Source: Candidatus Hydrogenedentota bacterium
GTDB taxonomy: Bacteria; Hydrogenedentota; Hydrogenedentia; Hydrogenedentales; CAITNO01
Assembly: GCA_903822375.1 (NCBI GenBank)
Contig: CAIJOU010000309.1
Location: 1-6,109 of the forward strand
DNA length: 6,109 nucleotides
Direction: 5' to 3'
Below the pieces are notes generated by a model. It was not told the origin of the DNA. It did not search any database and saw only the letters and a list, made by a program, of their open reading frames with translations. The position numbers and the translations under genes are program-made. Of the stretch, positions 1 through 5,867 are shown piece after piece; within the stretch, counting starts at the first letter, position 1, and every line of letters begins with the position of its first letter.

Positions 1-59
1 AGGACAGCCGCCCCCGGCTGCCAGCATGTGACCGGCCTCTGCCCCCGAATGGGGGTGAA
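1..59. repeat. Gene-free left flank with two short hairpins
   Basis: No credible coding sequence was found here. Two local palindromes are visible. The first pairs CAGCCG (5-10) with CGGCTG (15-20) around a CCCC loop. The second pairs CCCCC (42-46) with GGGGG (51-55) around GAAT. The second, with its trailing TGAAC, resembles the inner unit of the adjacent inverted repeat (119-137) in the same orientation and may be a decayed third copy of it. Neither hairpin is followed by a T-run, so neither looks like an intrinsic terminator. Confidence 0.5.
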
Positions 60-258
60 CAACAGTAGCCACGGGTGCAGCGAAGCGTAACCCGTGGTCA
101 ACAGAGCATGATATACCCGTCCCCGAAGGGGGCGAACATTTGGAACGCCGGCATACCTGCCGACTCGGCGTGTGTTGTGTGTTCGCCCCCTTCGGGGACG
201 ACGAATACAGCGCCTTTTTTCCACGGGTTACGCTTCGCTCCATCCGTGGCTGTTATTG
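60..258. repeat. Long nested inverted repeat (REP/BIME-like or MITE-like element)
   Basis: The arms 60-137 and 181-258 pair in a single register (positions sum to 318) with no insertions or deletions. The outer block, 67-97 against 221-251, is a 31-base inverted match with two differences, one of which (75/243) would be a G-U pair in plus-strand RNA. It extends outward to 60/258 with one mismatch and two further G-U pairs. The inner block, 118-137 against 181-200, is a perfect 20-base match. The two blocks are separated on both sides by exactly 20 bases that no longer pair well. Each outer block also folds on itself: CCACGGGT (69-76) pairs with ACCCGTGG (90-97), and 221-228 pairs with 242-249. 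The inner blocks are CCCC/GGGG mini-palindromes, with TTCG in the right copy. The 43-base centre holds a further hairpin, CGGCA-TACC-TGCCG (149-162). There is no open reading frame of note and no clear target-site duplication. It lies just downstream of the 3' end of the minus-strand hydrolase gene. It could be a paired REP-like element, a non-autonomous transposon relic or a structured transcript; the sequence alone does not decide. Confidence 0.8.
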
Positions 259-329
259 CGTGGCCCCTCCCGGGCCAAAAACGGTCAAGGCGCATCCTCT
301 CCAAAGGAGAAGAGCCCGAAAGTTCCTTC
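259..329. other. Short 3' flank of the hydrolase gene with weak hairpins
   Basis: This is the first sequence transcribed after the stop codon of the minus-strand hydrolase. It holds TGGCCC (261-266) pairing with GGGCCA (272-277), and TCTCC (298-302) pairing with GGAGA (306-310). In the minus direction the T-run (277-281 read on that strand) comes before the first hairpin rather than after it. It therefore does not have the layout of an intrinsic terminator, and no convincing terminator for the hydrolase is visible here. Confidence 0.4.
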
Positions 330-2222
330 TTAAAGCAGATCCGTCAACAACAGGAAGGACTGGGCGGGCAATTCAATCGACAACACCGCGCCTGGGCTGT
401 CATGCAGCGTCTGCTTGGACGGCAACATCTCTTCCCCGGCCTGCCCGACGGTCGATTCGGTGCAAACGTAAACACGCAGGTCACGCGGGCCAGTTGCGCC
501 TGTGTCGAGTTTCGCCTGCAGCGCCCGGTCATAGCGGTTGACCAGCAAGACCGTGCATTTACGCTCCCCCGAGATCAGCGCGGCCGCGCGCAGCTTGCTC
601 CCCGCCGCGCCCACATCCACGGCAACCACGCGGCTGCCCGGCCGCGCATAGCGGGTAATGAGGGACCACGCATAGAATCCCGGCCGGGGCTTCCATTGCT
701 CAGTCTTATAGCGCCACAAACCGTATTCCTGACGAAAGCTGCCGTAATACGCGTCGAAGAGGCACCATTGCAGCACCATGGCCGCGCCATGGTTCAGCGC
801 GGTTGCGGCGAAATCGGCCAGAAACAGCGCGTGGTCATAGTGTTCGTTGTCGGGGTTCTTGAACGTGTCGCCGTAAGTGTTGAACTCGGTGATGCAGAAA
901 GGCAGCGGCTTGCCGTTGCGCCCGGCGTGGTCTTGGGCGAATTCCTGCCGCGAATTCAGCCACGCCGGGAGACCGGCCGTGTTCTTGTAGGCGTAGGTGT
1001 GACAGGACAACCCGTCCATGTACTCCGTGCCCCGCCCGACAATTTCCTGAAACCAGTCCCCGGAGATGGTGCGCCCGCTGCCCGACCCGTCCACGCCCAG
1101 CAGGTGGACACCGTCGCGCAGACCGCGTTCGCCCAATAGCGTGTCAAGCCGCCTGTGCAGGGTGACATAGGCGTCGTGGTTGGGCAAACGCTGCCAGTCA
1201 TTATCGGGCTCGTTCATGAGCGACAGATAACGGAGATTGTCCAGGCCTTCATGGTTGCGGCAGAAGTCGACAAAGTCAACCAGACTGCGGACCATCGCGT
1301 CGCGCTTTTCGGGTGCGGGCAGACGCTTGCCGTCGGCGTTCATCCACGAACTGTACGCGAAATAGTCGCCCCAGGGACAGAGCAGCACGGAGCAGCCAAT
1401 CTCCTTGAGAAAACGCATCCACGCGACCATGTCGCGAATTTCGGGACTGTCGGGCGTTCGTTTGTCCTCCTCCGCTTCCCACCACGCGTAGGAGAAGAAG
1501 AGCCGCATCACGGCCGGCCGCATGGCGCGGACCCGGCTCTTCACCATTTCGATATCGCCCGCGTCGACGCCAAACTTGGTGTTGGACGGCAGCGTGAGGA
1601 AGAAATCACCCTGCGAACCGCAGCCCAGGAAATGGCCGGTGATCACCTCTTTGGGGTCCACTCGCACCGCCACGCTGTCGCCGGTGAATTCGGCCGGCGC
1701 CTCGGCGCTGCGGATGAGTTCGGCGTCGTCAAACCAGGTCCTGCCCTCGCCATGCACCACCAGCGCGAGCACCACCGCATCGGCACCCTCGGGCACCCAA
1801 CCGGACACCCGCAGCGCCTTCCATCCATCGTCCGTGCCGCCGGTATAGGAACCCTGTGCGAATTCGAGCCGCTGGTCGCCGTGGTAATACTCCAGCACCA
1901 CATACCCGTTGCCCGCGGACATTTCGGAATGCGCCCAAACCGTTGCTTCATACGCCTCGCCGGGCGTGGCCGGAATGCGGCACTTGAACGACGGATAGTC
2001 GTCGCCTGTGTGGGCCTCAATCACGACCGAGGCGCTTCCTTCATGGGCCCGGGCGGCATCGCGCAGAAAGGCCGCGTTCTTGGGATTGCAGGTGGTCCAG
2101 TCGTAGGGGAGCGTATCGCCGGACTCGAAAGAGGGATTGGCGGCAAGATTCTCGGCCGCCTGCGCCGGACAGGCGAATAAGAACCCGAACAGGACGAGAA
2201 TTGAAAACGCTTTCCGCAGCAT
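330..2222 (-). CDS. Secreted clan GH-A glycoside hydrolase (GH39-like) with N-terminal carbohydrate-binding-like domain
   Basis: The predicted protein has 630 residues. Residues 1-22 form a signal peptide (Lys4, hydrophobic core, AQA/A cleavage). LFAC at 15-18 is a weak lipobox-like alternative, so the protein could be a lipoprotein. Residues about 24-172 look like a CBM4/9-type jelly-roll (NPSFESGD at the start, WFDDAELI at the end). Residues about 185-525 look like a TIM barrel. NEP at 337-339 gives Glu338 as the likely acid/base, and CITEFNTYGD gives Glu446 as the likely nucleophile. The EFN context and the following segment resemble GH39 (beta-xylosidase/iduronidase family), but GH5, GH30, GH51 or an unassigned GH-A family cannot be excluded. 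Residues about 530-630 resemble the C-terminal beta-sandwich that accompanies such barrels. Retaining hydrolysis of a polysaccharide or oligosaccharide outside the cytoplasm is inferred; the substrate is unknown. The start ATG (2222-2220) has a good Shine-Dalgarno sequence. The gene is divergent from the GH172 gene across 382 bases, suggesting shared control. Confidence 0.87.
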   Translation of the reverse strand: MLRKAFSILVLFGFLFACPAQAAENLAANPSFESGDTLPYDWTTCNPKNAAFLRDAARAHEGSASVVIEAHTGDDYPSFKCRIPATPGEAYEATVWAHSEMSAGNGYVVLEYYHGDQRLEFAQGSYTGGTDDGWKALRVSGWVPEGADAVVLALVVHGEGRTWFDDAELIRSAEAPAEFTGDSVAVRVDPKEVITGHFLGCGSQGDFFLTLPSNTKFGVDAGDIEMVKSRVRAMRPAVMRLFFSYAWWEAEEDKRTPDSPEIRDMVAWMRFLKEIGCSVLLCPWGDYFAYSSWMNADGKRLPAPEKRDAMVRSLVDFVDFCRNHEGLDNLRYLSLMNEPDNDWQRLPNHDAYVTLHRRLDTLLGERGLRDGVHLLGVDGSGSGRTISGDWFQEIVGRGTEYMDGLSCHTYAYKNTAGLPAWLNSRQEFAQDHAGRNGKPLPFCITEFNTYGDTFKNPDNEHYDHALFLADFAATALNHGAAMVLQWCLFDAYYGSFRQEYGLWRYKTEQWKPRPGFYAWSLITRYARPGSRVVAVDVGAAGSKLRAAALISGERKCTVLLVNRYDRALQAKLDTGATGPRDLRVYVCTESTVGQAGEEMLPSKQTLHDSPGAVLSIELPAQSFLLLTDLL

Positions 2223-2228
2223 TGTGCG

Positions 2229-2236
2229 CCCTTCTT
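2229..2236 (-). promoter_or_regulatory. Ribosome binding site of the GH-A hydrolase
   Basis: On the minus strand AAGAAGGG lies 6 bases before the ATG at 2222. It supports that start, which also places a complete signal peptide at the N-terminus. Confidence 0.65.
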
Positions 2237-2544
2237 GCTGAATGCGGTTCCCGATATCTTACCTGTATTTCAAGCTCAGGGTGAACGAAATCCGACCAAC
2301 GTGCCGCGTGGAACTGGAAAGAACGATGGGCCCGCATTTTGGGCACAACATAAGTAGGCGGTTCTTCTCGGCTTTCTCCCTCTTCTTTGCGGTAAATCGC
2401 CTTTTCATTGGAACCGCATAGAGCGCAAGAAACCACAAAGAAGGAATCTGTGCAACCCGCACCTTTGGCCTTGGCTGTTTCCGCACTTTTCAGTGTGTTC
2501 CTTGGCCGTTTTCCTCTTCCTGCCCCTTTTTGCCTCATGCCCTC

Positions 2545-2573
2545 TTGTGCAAAATCGCGGTGTCGTGTATTGT
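2545..2573 (+). promoter_or_regulatory. Candidate promoter of the GH172 gene
   Basis: TTGTGC (2545-2550) and TATTGT (2568-2573) are 17 bases apart and match 7 of 12 sigma70 consensus positions. Initiation near 2580 would leave a leader of about 25 bases that includes the ribosome site. The match is weak, and promoter consensus in this lineage is not well known. Confidence 0.25.
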
Positions 2574-2590
2574 GGTGCGGACATCAACCC

Positions 2591-2596
2591 AGGAGA
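2591..2596 (+). promoter_or_regulatory. Ribosome binding site that sets the GH172 start
   Basis: AGGAGA lies 8 bases before the ATG at 2605. It favours this start over the in-frame ATG at 2530, which would put 25 extra residues ahead of an otherwise ordinary signal peptide. The ATG at 2598 is out of frame. Confidence 0.7.
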
Positions 2597-2604
2597 CATG
2601 GGCA

Positions 2605-4680
2605 ATGCGTGGCATGGTTGTGGCAGTCCTTGTTGTTCTTTTCGGTGCCGTTGTGTCCGCCGGGGAGGTGGTCACGACGGAGTCGTTGTTGCGCGAGATG
2701 ACCAGCCTTGCGCCGCTCGCAAAGCCCGCGCCCTATGTGACATTCCAATTCTCCTCCCATGACCGCAGCAGTCTCGCGCCCTACCTGCCGGGGTGGTATG
2801 CCAACTCGGACGGGTTCGGCGGGGAGCCCGCGCCGAATGTCATGCAGATACTGGACACGCCGGACAAGGACGGCGTGGGGCGCTACCTCATCGCCGAGAT
2901 GGACGGGCCGGGCGCGATTGTCCGCACGTGGACGCCCATGCCGTATCCGATGAACGGCACGTTGAAGATGTGGCTCGACGGGAAGAAGAAGCCCGTGTAT
3001 GACGGCAAGGCGGCGGAATTCACGCGCAACCGGCAAAGCTGTTGGGAAAACGGATTCGACCCGAAGACGCCGGGCATCTCGCAGGAGGATTCGAATTACT
3101 TTCCCGTCCCCTTTGCCAAACATCTGCGCATCGAGTGGACGGGCAAGGTGAAGGACCTGCACTTCTACCACATCGGCGTGCGCCAGTATGACAAGGGGGT
3201 GAAGGTCAGGAGCTTCAATCCGGATGAGATTCCCGCGCTGCAAAGCGTGTTCGAGGAGACGTCGCGCAATCTGGCCGCCCCCGGTTATTGGCGCGCCACC
3301 CACCCCGCCGGAACCGCCGCGCCGTTCAATTGCGATATTGCCGCGGGGGAACTCAAGGACCTGTTCAAAGAGACCGGTGCGGGGACAGTGGTGGAATTTG
3401 GTGTGAAGGCGGAGGCGGGCGACATGGCAAAGGCGCTGCGGCAAACCGTCCTGCTGGCATGGTTTGACGACGCCCCAGCGCCGCAAATCGAGGCCCCGTT
3501 GGGCGACTTCTTCGGTTCGTGGCCGGGCATCACGCCCTATGACTCGCTGCCGATGACGGTGCGGCCCGACGGCACCATGGTCTGCCGCTTCGTCATGCCC
3601 TATGCCAAGTCTGCCGTGCTGAAGCTGCGCAACTTCAGCGATCAACCCGTGCACGCAACCGGCTGGCGCGTGGTGGGCAGGGGCATGGAGACCGGCCGGC
3701 ACTTCTATGCGAAATGGCGGGTGAACCACGACATGGAGGCGGGCGGCGACGGCGAGGTGCGCGACCTGCCCTTCCTGGTGGCGCTCGGCCAGGGCACCTA
3801 TGTGGGCACCACGGCACACCTGCTGAACACCACGCCGGTGATCACCATCGGCGGAAGCTGGTGGGGCGAGGGCGATGAAAAGATCTGGCTGGATCGCAAG
3901 CCGTTCCCGGCCTATATCGGCACCGGCAGTGAAGACTACTTCGGCTATTCCTGGAGCCGGCCGGACCTGTTCAGTTATGCCTATTGCGCCCAGCCCATGT
4001 GCAGCGGTCCCGGATGCGCGGGTTACACGACCAACATCCGCTGGCACATTCTCGACCCGATTCCCTTCCGCGAACACATAGGGTTCTTCATGGAACTCTT
4101 CCACCATTCGAAGACCGAGGGTCTGAGCTACGCGAGGACGGCCTATTTCTATGCGCCGCCGCAGACCCGCGACGATGCGGTGCGCATCGGTCCGTCCGAT
4201 GTGCGGCTGGGCATGACGCTGCCGGGCGGTTGGAAACCTGTGGCGGCGGGCGCGCCCGGCCCCGTGGTGTTCTTCGAGGCGGAGAATGTCCTTGCTCCCG
4301 GAGCAAAAAACGCACAGGTTGTGGAAGGCGACATCTGGTCCGGCGGCAAGGTGGTGTGCTGGAAGCCGGAACGGACCGACGACCGGCTTGCGTTCAACAT
4401 TGACGTTCCCGAATCGGGGAACTACAAAATCGTCACGACCAGCATGCTGACGCCCGCCTCGGGAAAATACGCCGTGGCTGTGGACGGCCAGCCGCCAATG
4501 GGGCCGGAATTTGACCTCTACACACCGTATCTCACCCTGTCACGCTTCTTCTACTTCGAGTCGGTTGCACTGGAAAAAGGTCCGCACACAGTGACGCTTG
4601 TGAGTCGTGACCGCAGCCACGACAGCGTCGGAACGGATGTCGGTGTGGACCTGATCTGGCTTTGGCCCGAGAAAAAGTAG
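2605..4680 (+). CDS. Secreted DUF2961 / GH172 family protein with C-terminal carbohydrate-binding-like domain
   Basis: From the chosen start the protein has 691 residues. Residues 1-19 form a signal peptide cleaved at VSA/GE. Residues about 35-545 carry the DUF2961 (GH172) fold: DGPGAIVRTW at 100-109, GDFFGSWPG at 300-308, WWGEGDEKIWLD at 419-430, GTGSEDYFG at 439-447 and RWHILDPIPF at 479-488. Glu422 and Glu443 are 21 residues apart. From memory this matches the Glu270/Glu291 catalytic pair of the characterised bifidobacterial alpha-D-fructofuranosidase, so the site looks intact. Known GH172 members act on D-fructofuranosides and D-arabinofuranosides; the substrate here is unproved. Residues about 556-688 (starting FFEAENV, ending GVDLIWLWPE) look like an added galactose-binding-type jelly-roll, making this protein longer than single-domain members. 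It probably acts in the periplasm or outside the cell. It is divergent from the GH-A hydrolase and followed by a hairpin at 4739-4767. Family call is strong; activity is inferred. Confidence 0.9.
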   Translation: MRGMVVAVLVVLFGAVVSAGEVVTTESLLREMTSLAPLAKPAPYVTFQFSSHDRSSLAPYLPGWYANSDGFGGEPAPNVMQILDTPDKDGVGRYLIAEMDGPGAIVRTWTPMPYPMNGTLKMWLDGKKKPVYDGKAAEFTRNRQSCWENGFDPKTPGISQEDSNYFPVPFAKHLRIEWTGKVKDLHFYHIGVRQYDKGVKVRSFNPDEIPALQSVFEETSRNLAAPGYWRATHPAGTAAPFNCDIAAGELKDLFKETGAGTVVEFGVKAEAGDMAKALRQTVLLAWFDDAPAPQIEAPLGDFFGSWPGITPYDSLPMTVRPDGTMVCRFVMPYAKSAVLKLRNFSDQPVHATGWRVVGRGMETGRHFYAKWRVNHDMEAGGDGEVRDLPFLVALGQGTYVGTTAHLLNTTPVITIGGSWWGEGDEKIWLDRKPFPAYIGTGSEDYFGYSWSRPDLFSYAYCAQPMCSGPGCAGYTTNIRWHILDPIPFREHIGFFMELFHHSKTEGLSYARTAYFYAPPQTRDDAVRIGPSDVRLGMTLPGGWKPVAAGAPGPVVFFEAENVLAPGAKNAQVVEGDIWSGGKVVCWKPERTDDRLAFNIDVPESGNYKIVTTSMLTPASGKYAVAVDGQPPMGPEFDLYTPYLTLSRFFYFESVALEKGPHTVTLVSRDRSHDSVGTDVGVDLIWLWPEKK

Positions 4681-4738
4681 TTTTGTGCGAAAAGGAAGAT
4701 TTGGAATGGAGATTGTAGGTGTGTGAATATATTGGTGT

Positions 4739-4767
4739 CCGGGAGCGCCACAGGCGGCGTTTTCCGG
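4739..4767 (+). terminator. Possible terminator or attenuator hairpin after GH172
   Basis: CCGGGAG-CGCC (4739-4749) pairs with GGCG-T-TTTCCGG (4756-4767) around a 6-base loop, giving 11 pairs including two G-U and one bulged T. A shorter alternative is CGCC-ACA-GGCG (4746-4756) followed three bases on by TTTT. Neither form is a textbook intrinsic terminator, because the T-run is only four long or lies inside the stem. The hairpin begins 58 bases after the stop codon. Confidence 0.35.
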
Positions 4768-4815
4768 GCGGGCTTGTTACTCAATTGTCCCAATGACTTC
4801 AGGCAAGGAATTATG

Positions 4816-4821
4816 AAAGGA
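4816..4821 (+). promoter_or_regulatory. Ribosome binding site of the prepilin-like gene
   Basis: AAAGGA lies 9 bases before the ATG at 4831. It supports that start, which gives the short, positively charged leader expected of a prepilin. Confidence 0.5.
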
Positions 4822-4830
4822 TTATGAGTC

Positions 4831-5823
4831 ATGAGGAGGCACGGGTTTACTCTGATCGAGTTGTTGGTGGTAATTGCCATTATCGGCATTCTGGCGGCGA
4901 TACTGTTGCCGGCCCTTGCGAGAGCACGGGAATCGGCGCGGCGTTCGAGTTGCCAGAACAACCTCAAACAGTTTGGGATTGTTCTCAAAATGTACAACGG
5001 GGAGGCGGGCGGACTCTTTCCGCGGGTGCACGGCGATGAATCCTGGGGCATGACCGCGCCGGCGAGTTGCGTGGGCGCGATCACCCCTACCACCCCCGGA
5101 GACCCCGTGGCCATTCTCTCACCGAACATGCGCGCTATATACCCCGAGTATCTCACCGATCCGAAGGTGCTGCTTTGCCCCTCCGATCCCGATACCAGCA
5201 GGGCCAATCCCTATGGGCAGCTTTCGGACGCCCCGGGTCAAGTCTGTCCCTACAAGGGAGAGATCTCGAACGGAAATGTCAGCTACACCTATTTTGGGTT
5301 TGTTCTGAACAAGACGGGCGAAACCGATCCCACCATGGACTCAGCTGTTCTGCAGTTGACGCCCTCCGTCCGTGTCTATTCGCAGATGGCCTATCTCCTT
5401 TTGGCCATTACCAGGAATCCGCTTAATCCCACGGGTGTTTTCGCGGATGGCGACCCCACGAATGACGGCGCGCTCGACAATGACGTCAACAACGCAACGG
5501 CAAACACCATGATCTCAGGGCTGTCGACGCCGTCCGGCCAACCGCTGGGAAACAATGACAACACCACCATTTACCGGCTCAAAGAAGGTATTGAACGGTT
5601 CCTCATCACCGACATCAACAACGCCGGCGGGAACGCTCTGGCCCAAAGCAGTCTGGCCATAATGTGGGACAATGTTGCCAGCGACATGGGCAGCGGAACA
5701 CAGTTCAATCACGTGCCGGGCGGTGCCAATGTCCTGTACATGGACGGCCACGTTGAATTCATGCGCTATCCGACCAAGTTCCCCGCCAGCAAGGGATATG
5801 CCGGCCTGGGCGGTATGTTCTAA
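4831..5823 (+). CDS. Prepilin-like protein with H-X(9-10)-DG C-terminal motif (DUF1559-like)
   Basis: The 330-residue protein opens with a type IV prepilin/pseudopilin signal: leader MRRHG, predicted prepilin-peptidase cleavage before Phe6, then FTLIE with Glu10 at mature position 5. A hydrophobic helix spans about 6-29. SCQNNLKQFG at 40-49 is typical of the DUF1559-type families abundant in Planctomycetota, Lentisphaerota and Hydrogenedentota. LLCPSDP at 114-120 is also typical of the group. Near the C-terminus HVPGGANVLYMDGHVEF (294-310) is the H-X9-DG-type motif, here with ten residues between His294 and Asp305. The product is expected to sit in the inner membrane and, after processing, may join a pilus-like or type II secretion-like fibre, or be an exported protein anchored by its helix. 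The function of this expanded family is not established. No prepilin peptidase or assembly ATPase is nearby, so processing must depend on genes elsewhere. It is convergent with the barrel gene, with a hairpin between them. Confidence 0.9.
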   Translation: MRRHGFTLIELLVVIAIIGILAAILLPALARARESARRSSCQNNLKQFGIVLKMYNGEAGGLFPRVHGDESWGMTAPASCVGAITPTTPGDPVAILSPNMRAIYPEYLTDPKVLLCPSDPDTSRANPYGQLSDAPGQVCPYKGEISNGNVSYTYFGFVLNKTGETDPTMDSAVLQLTPSVRVYSQMAYLLLAITRNPLNPTGVFADGDPTNDGALDNDVNNATANTMISGLSTPSGQPLGNNDNTTIYRLKEGIERFLITDINNAGGNALAQSSLAIMWDNVASDMGSGTQFNHVPGGANVLYMDGHVEFMRYPTKFPASKGYAGLGGMF

Positions 5824-5867
5824 TACTCCCGCGGGCCGGTCAGGCCGCACGGTACAGACAAACAATT

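Larger units (their letters stand above)
2223..2604. other. Divergent intergenic region between the two hydrolase genes
   Basis: These 382 bases are AT-richer than the flanking genes and hold no convincing gene. Visible content: (a) near the minus-strand gene, a weak sigma70-like pair read on the minus strand, TTCACC (2285-2280) and TAAGAT (2261-2256), spacing 18; (b) an imperfect inverted repeat, CTTCTTTGCGGT (2382-2393) against ACCACAAAGAAG (2432-2443), one mismatch, with related TTGCG/TGCGG words between them; (c) a direct repeat CCTTGGCTGTTTCC (2469-2482) and CCTTGGCCGTTTTCC (2500-2514), start to start 31 bases; (d) a plus-strand promoter candidate described separately. The repeats could be operator sites or decayed intergenic repeats. 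Open frames crossing the region on either strand have no ribosome site or recognisable protein sequence. Confidence 0.55.
4681..4830 (+). other. Intergenic gap between the GH172 and prepilin genes
   Basis: This 150-base spacer has no gene. It starts AT-rich and includes TATATT at 4728-4733, a possible -10 box without a good -35 partner. It then holds the hairpin at 4739-4767 and ends with the prepilin ribosome site. The gap length and hairpin suggest the prepilin gene has its own promoter rather than being cotranscribed. Confidence 0.4.

Noticed and set aside
67..251. Insertion sequence with terminal inverted repeats
   Set aside because: No transposase frame lies between the repeats and no target-site duplication is apparent, so only a non-autonomous or REP-like element is tenable.
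261..281. Hairpin TGGCCC/GGGCCA followed by AAAAA as a terminator of the hydrolase gene
   Set aside because: In the direction of hydrolase transcription the T-run precedes the hairpin, the wrong order for an intrinsic terminator.
1..329. CRISPR array or tRNA-like cluster suggested by the repeats and hairpins
   Set aside because: The repeats are inverted, unequal and too few for a CRISPR array, and no cloverleaf with a TTC loop and CCA-type acceptor could be found.
75..1139. Long plus-strand open frame (354 codons) opposite the GH-A hydrolase
   Set aside because: It is antisense to a clearly recognisable enzyme, has no domain-like sequence and starts inside the inverted repeat. GC-rich genes commonly leave such frames open.
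1155..2180. Plus-strand open frame (341 codons) opposite the N-terminal half of the hydrolase
   Set aside because: Same reasons: antisense shadow, Arg/Gly/His-rich composition and no recognisable motif.
2041..2538. Minus-strand frame spanning the intergenic region into the hydrolase
   Set aside because: It overlaps the signal peptide and binding domain of the real gene in another frame and has no ribosome site or family resemblance.
2584..4107. Minus-strand open frame (507 codons) opposite the GH172 gene
   Set aside because: Antisense to conserved DUF2961 motifs; its composition (many His, Arg, Gly, Val) is typical of a shadow frame.
4813..4827. Four-codon frame (ATG AAA GGA TTA TGA) just before the prepilin start, as a leader peptide
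   Set aside because: Too short to separate from chance and it overlaps the ribosome site of the real gene.
4551..5207. Minus-strand open frame (218 codons) across the end of GH172 and the prepilin start
   Set aside because: Antisense to two supported genes, with no recognisable domain.
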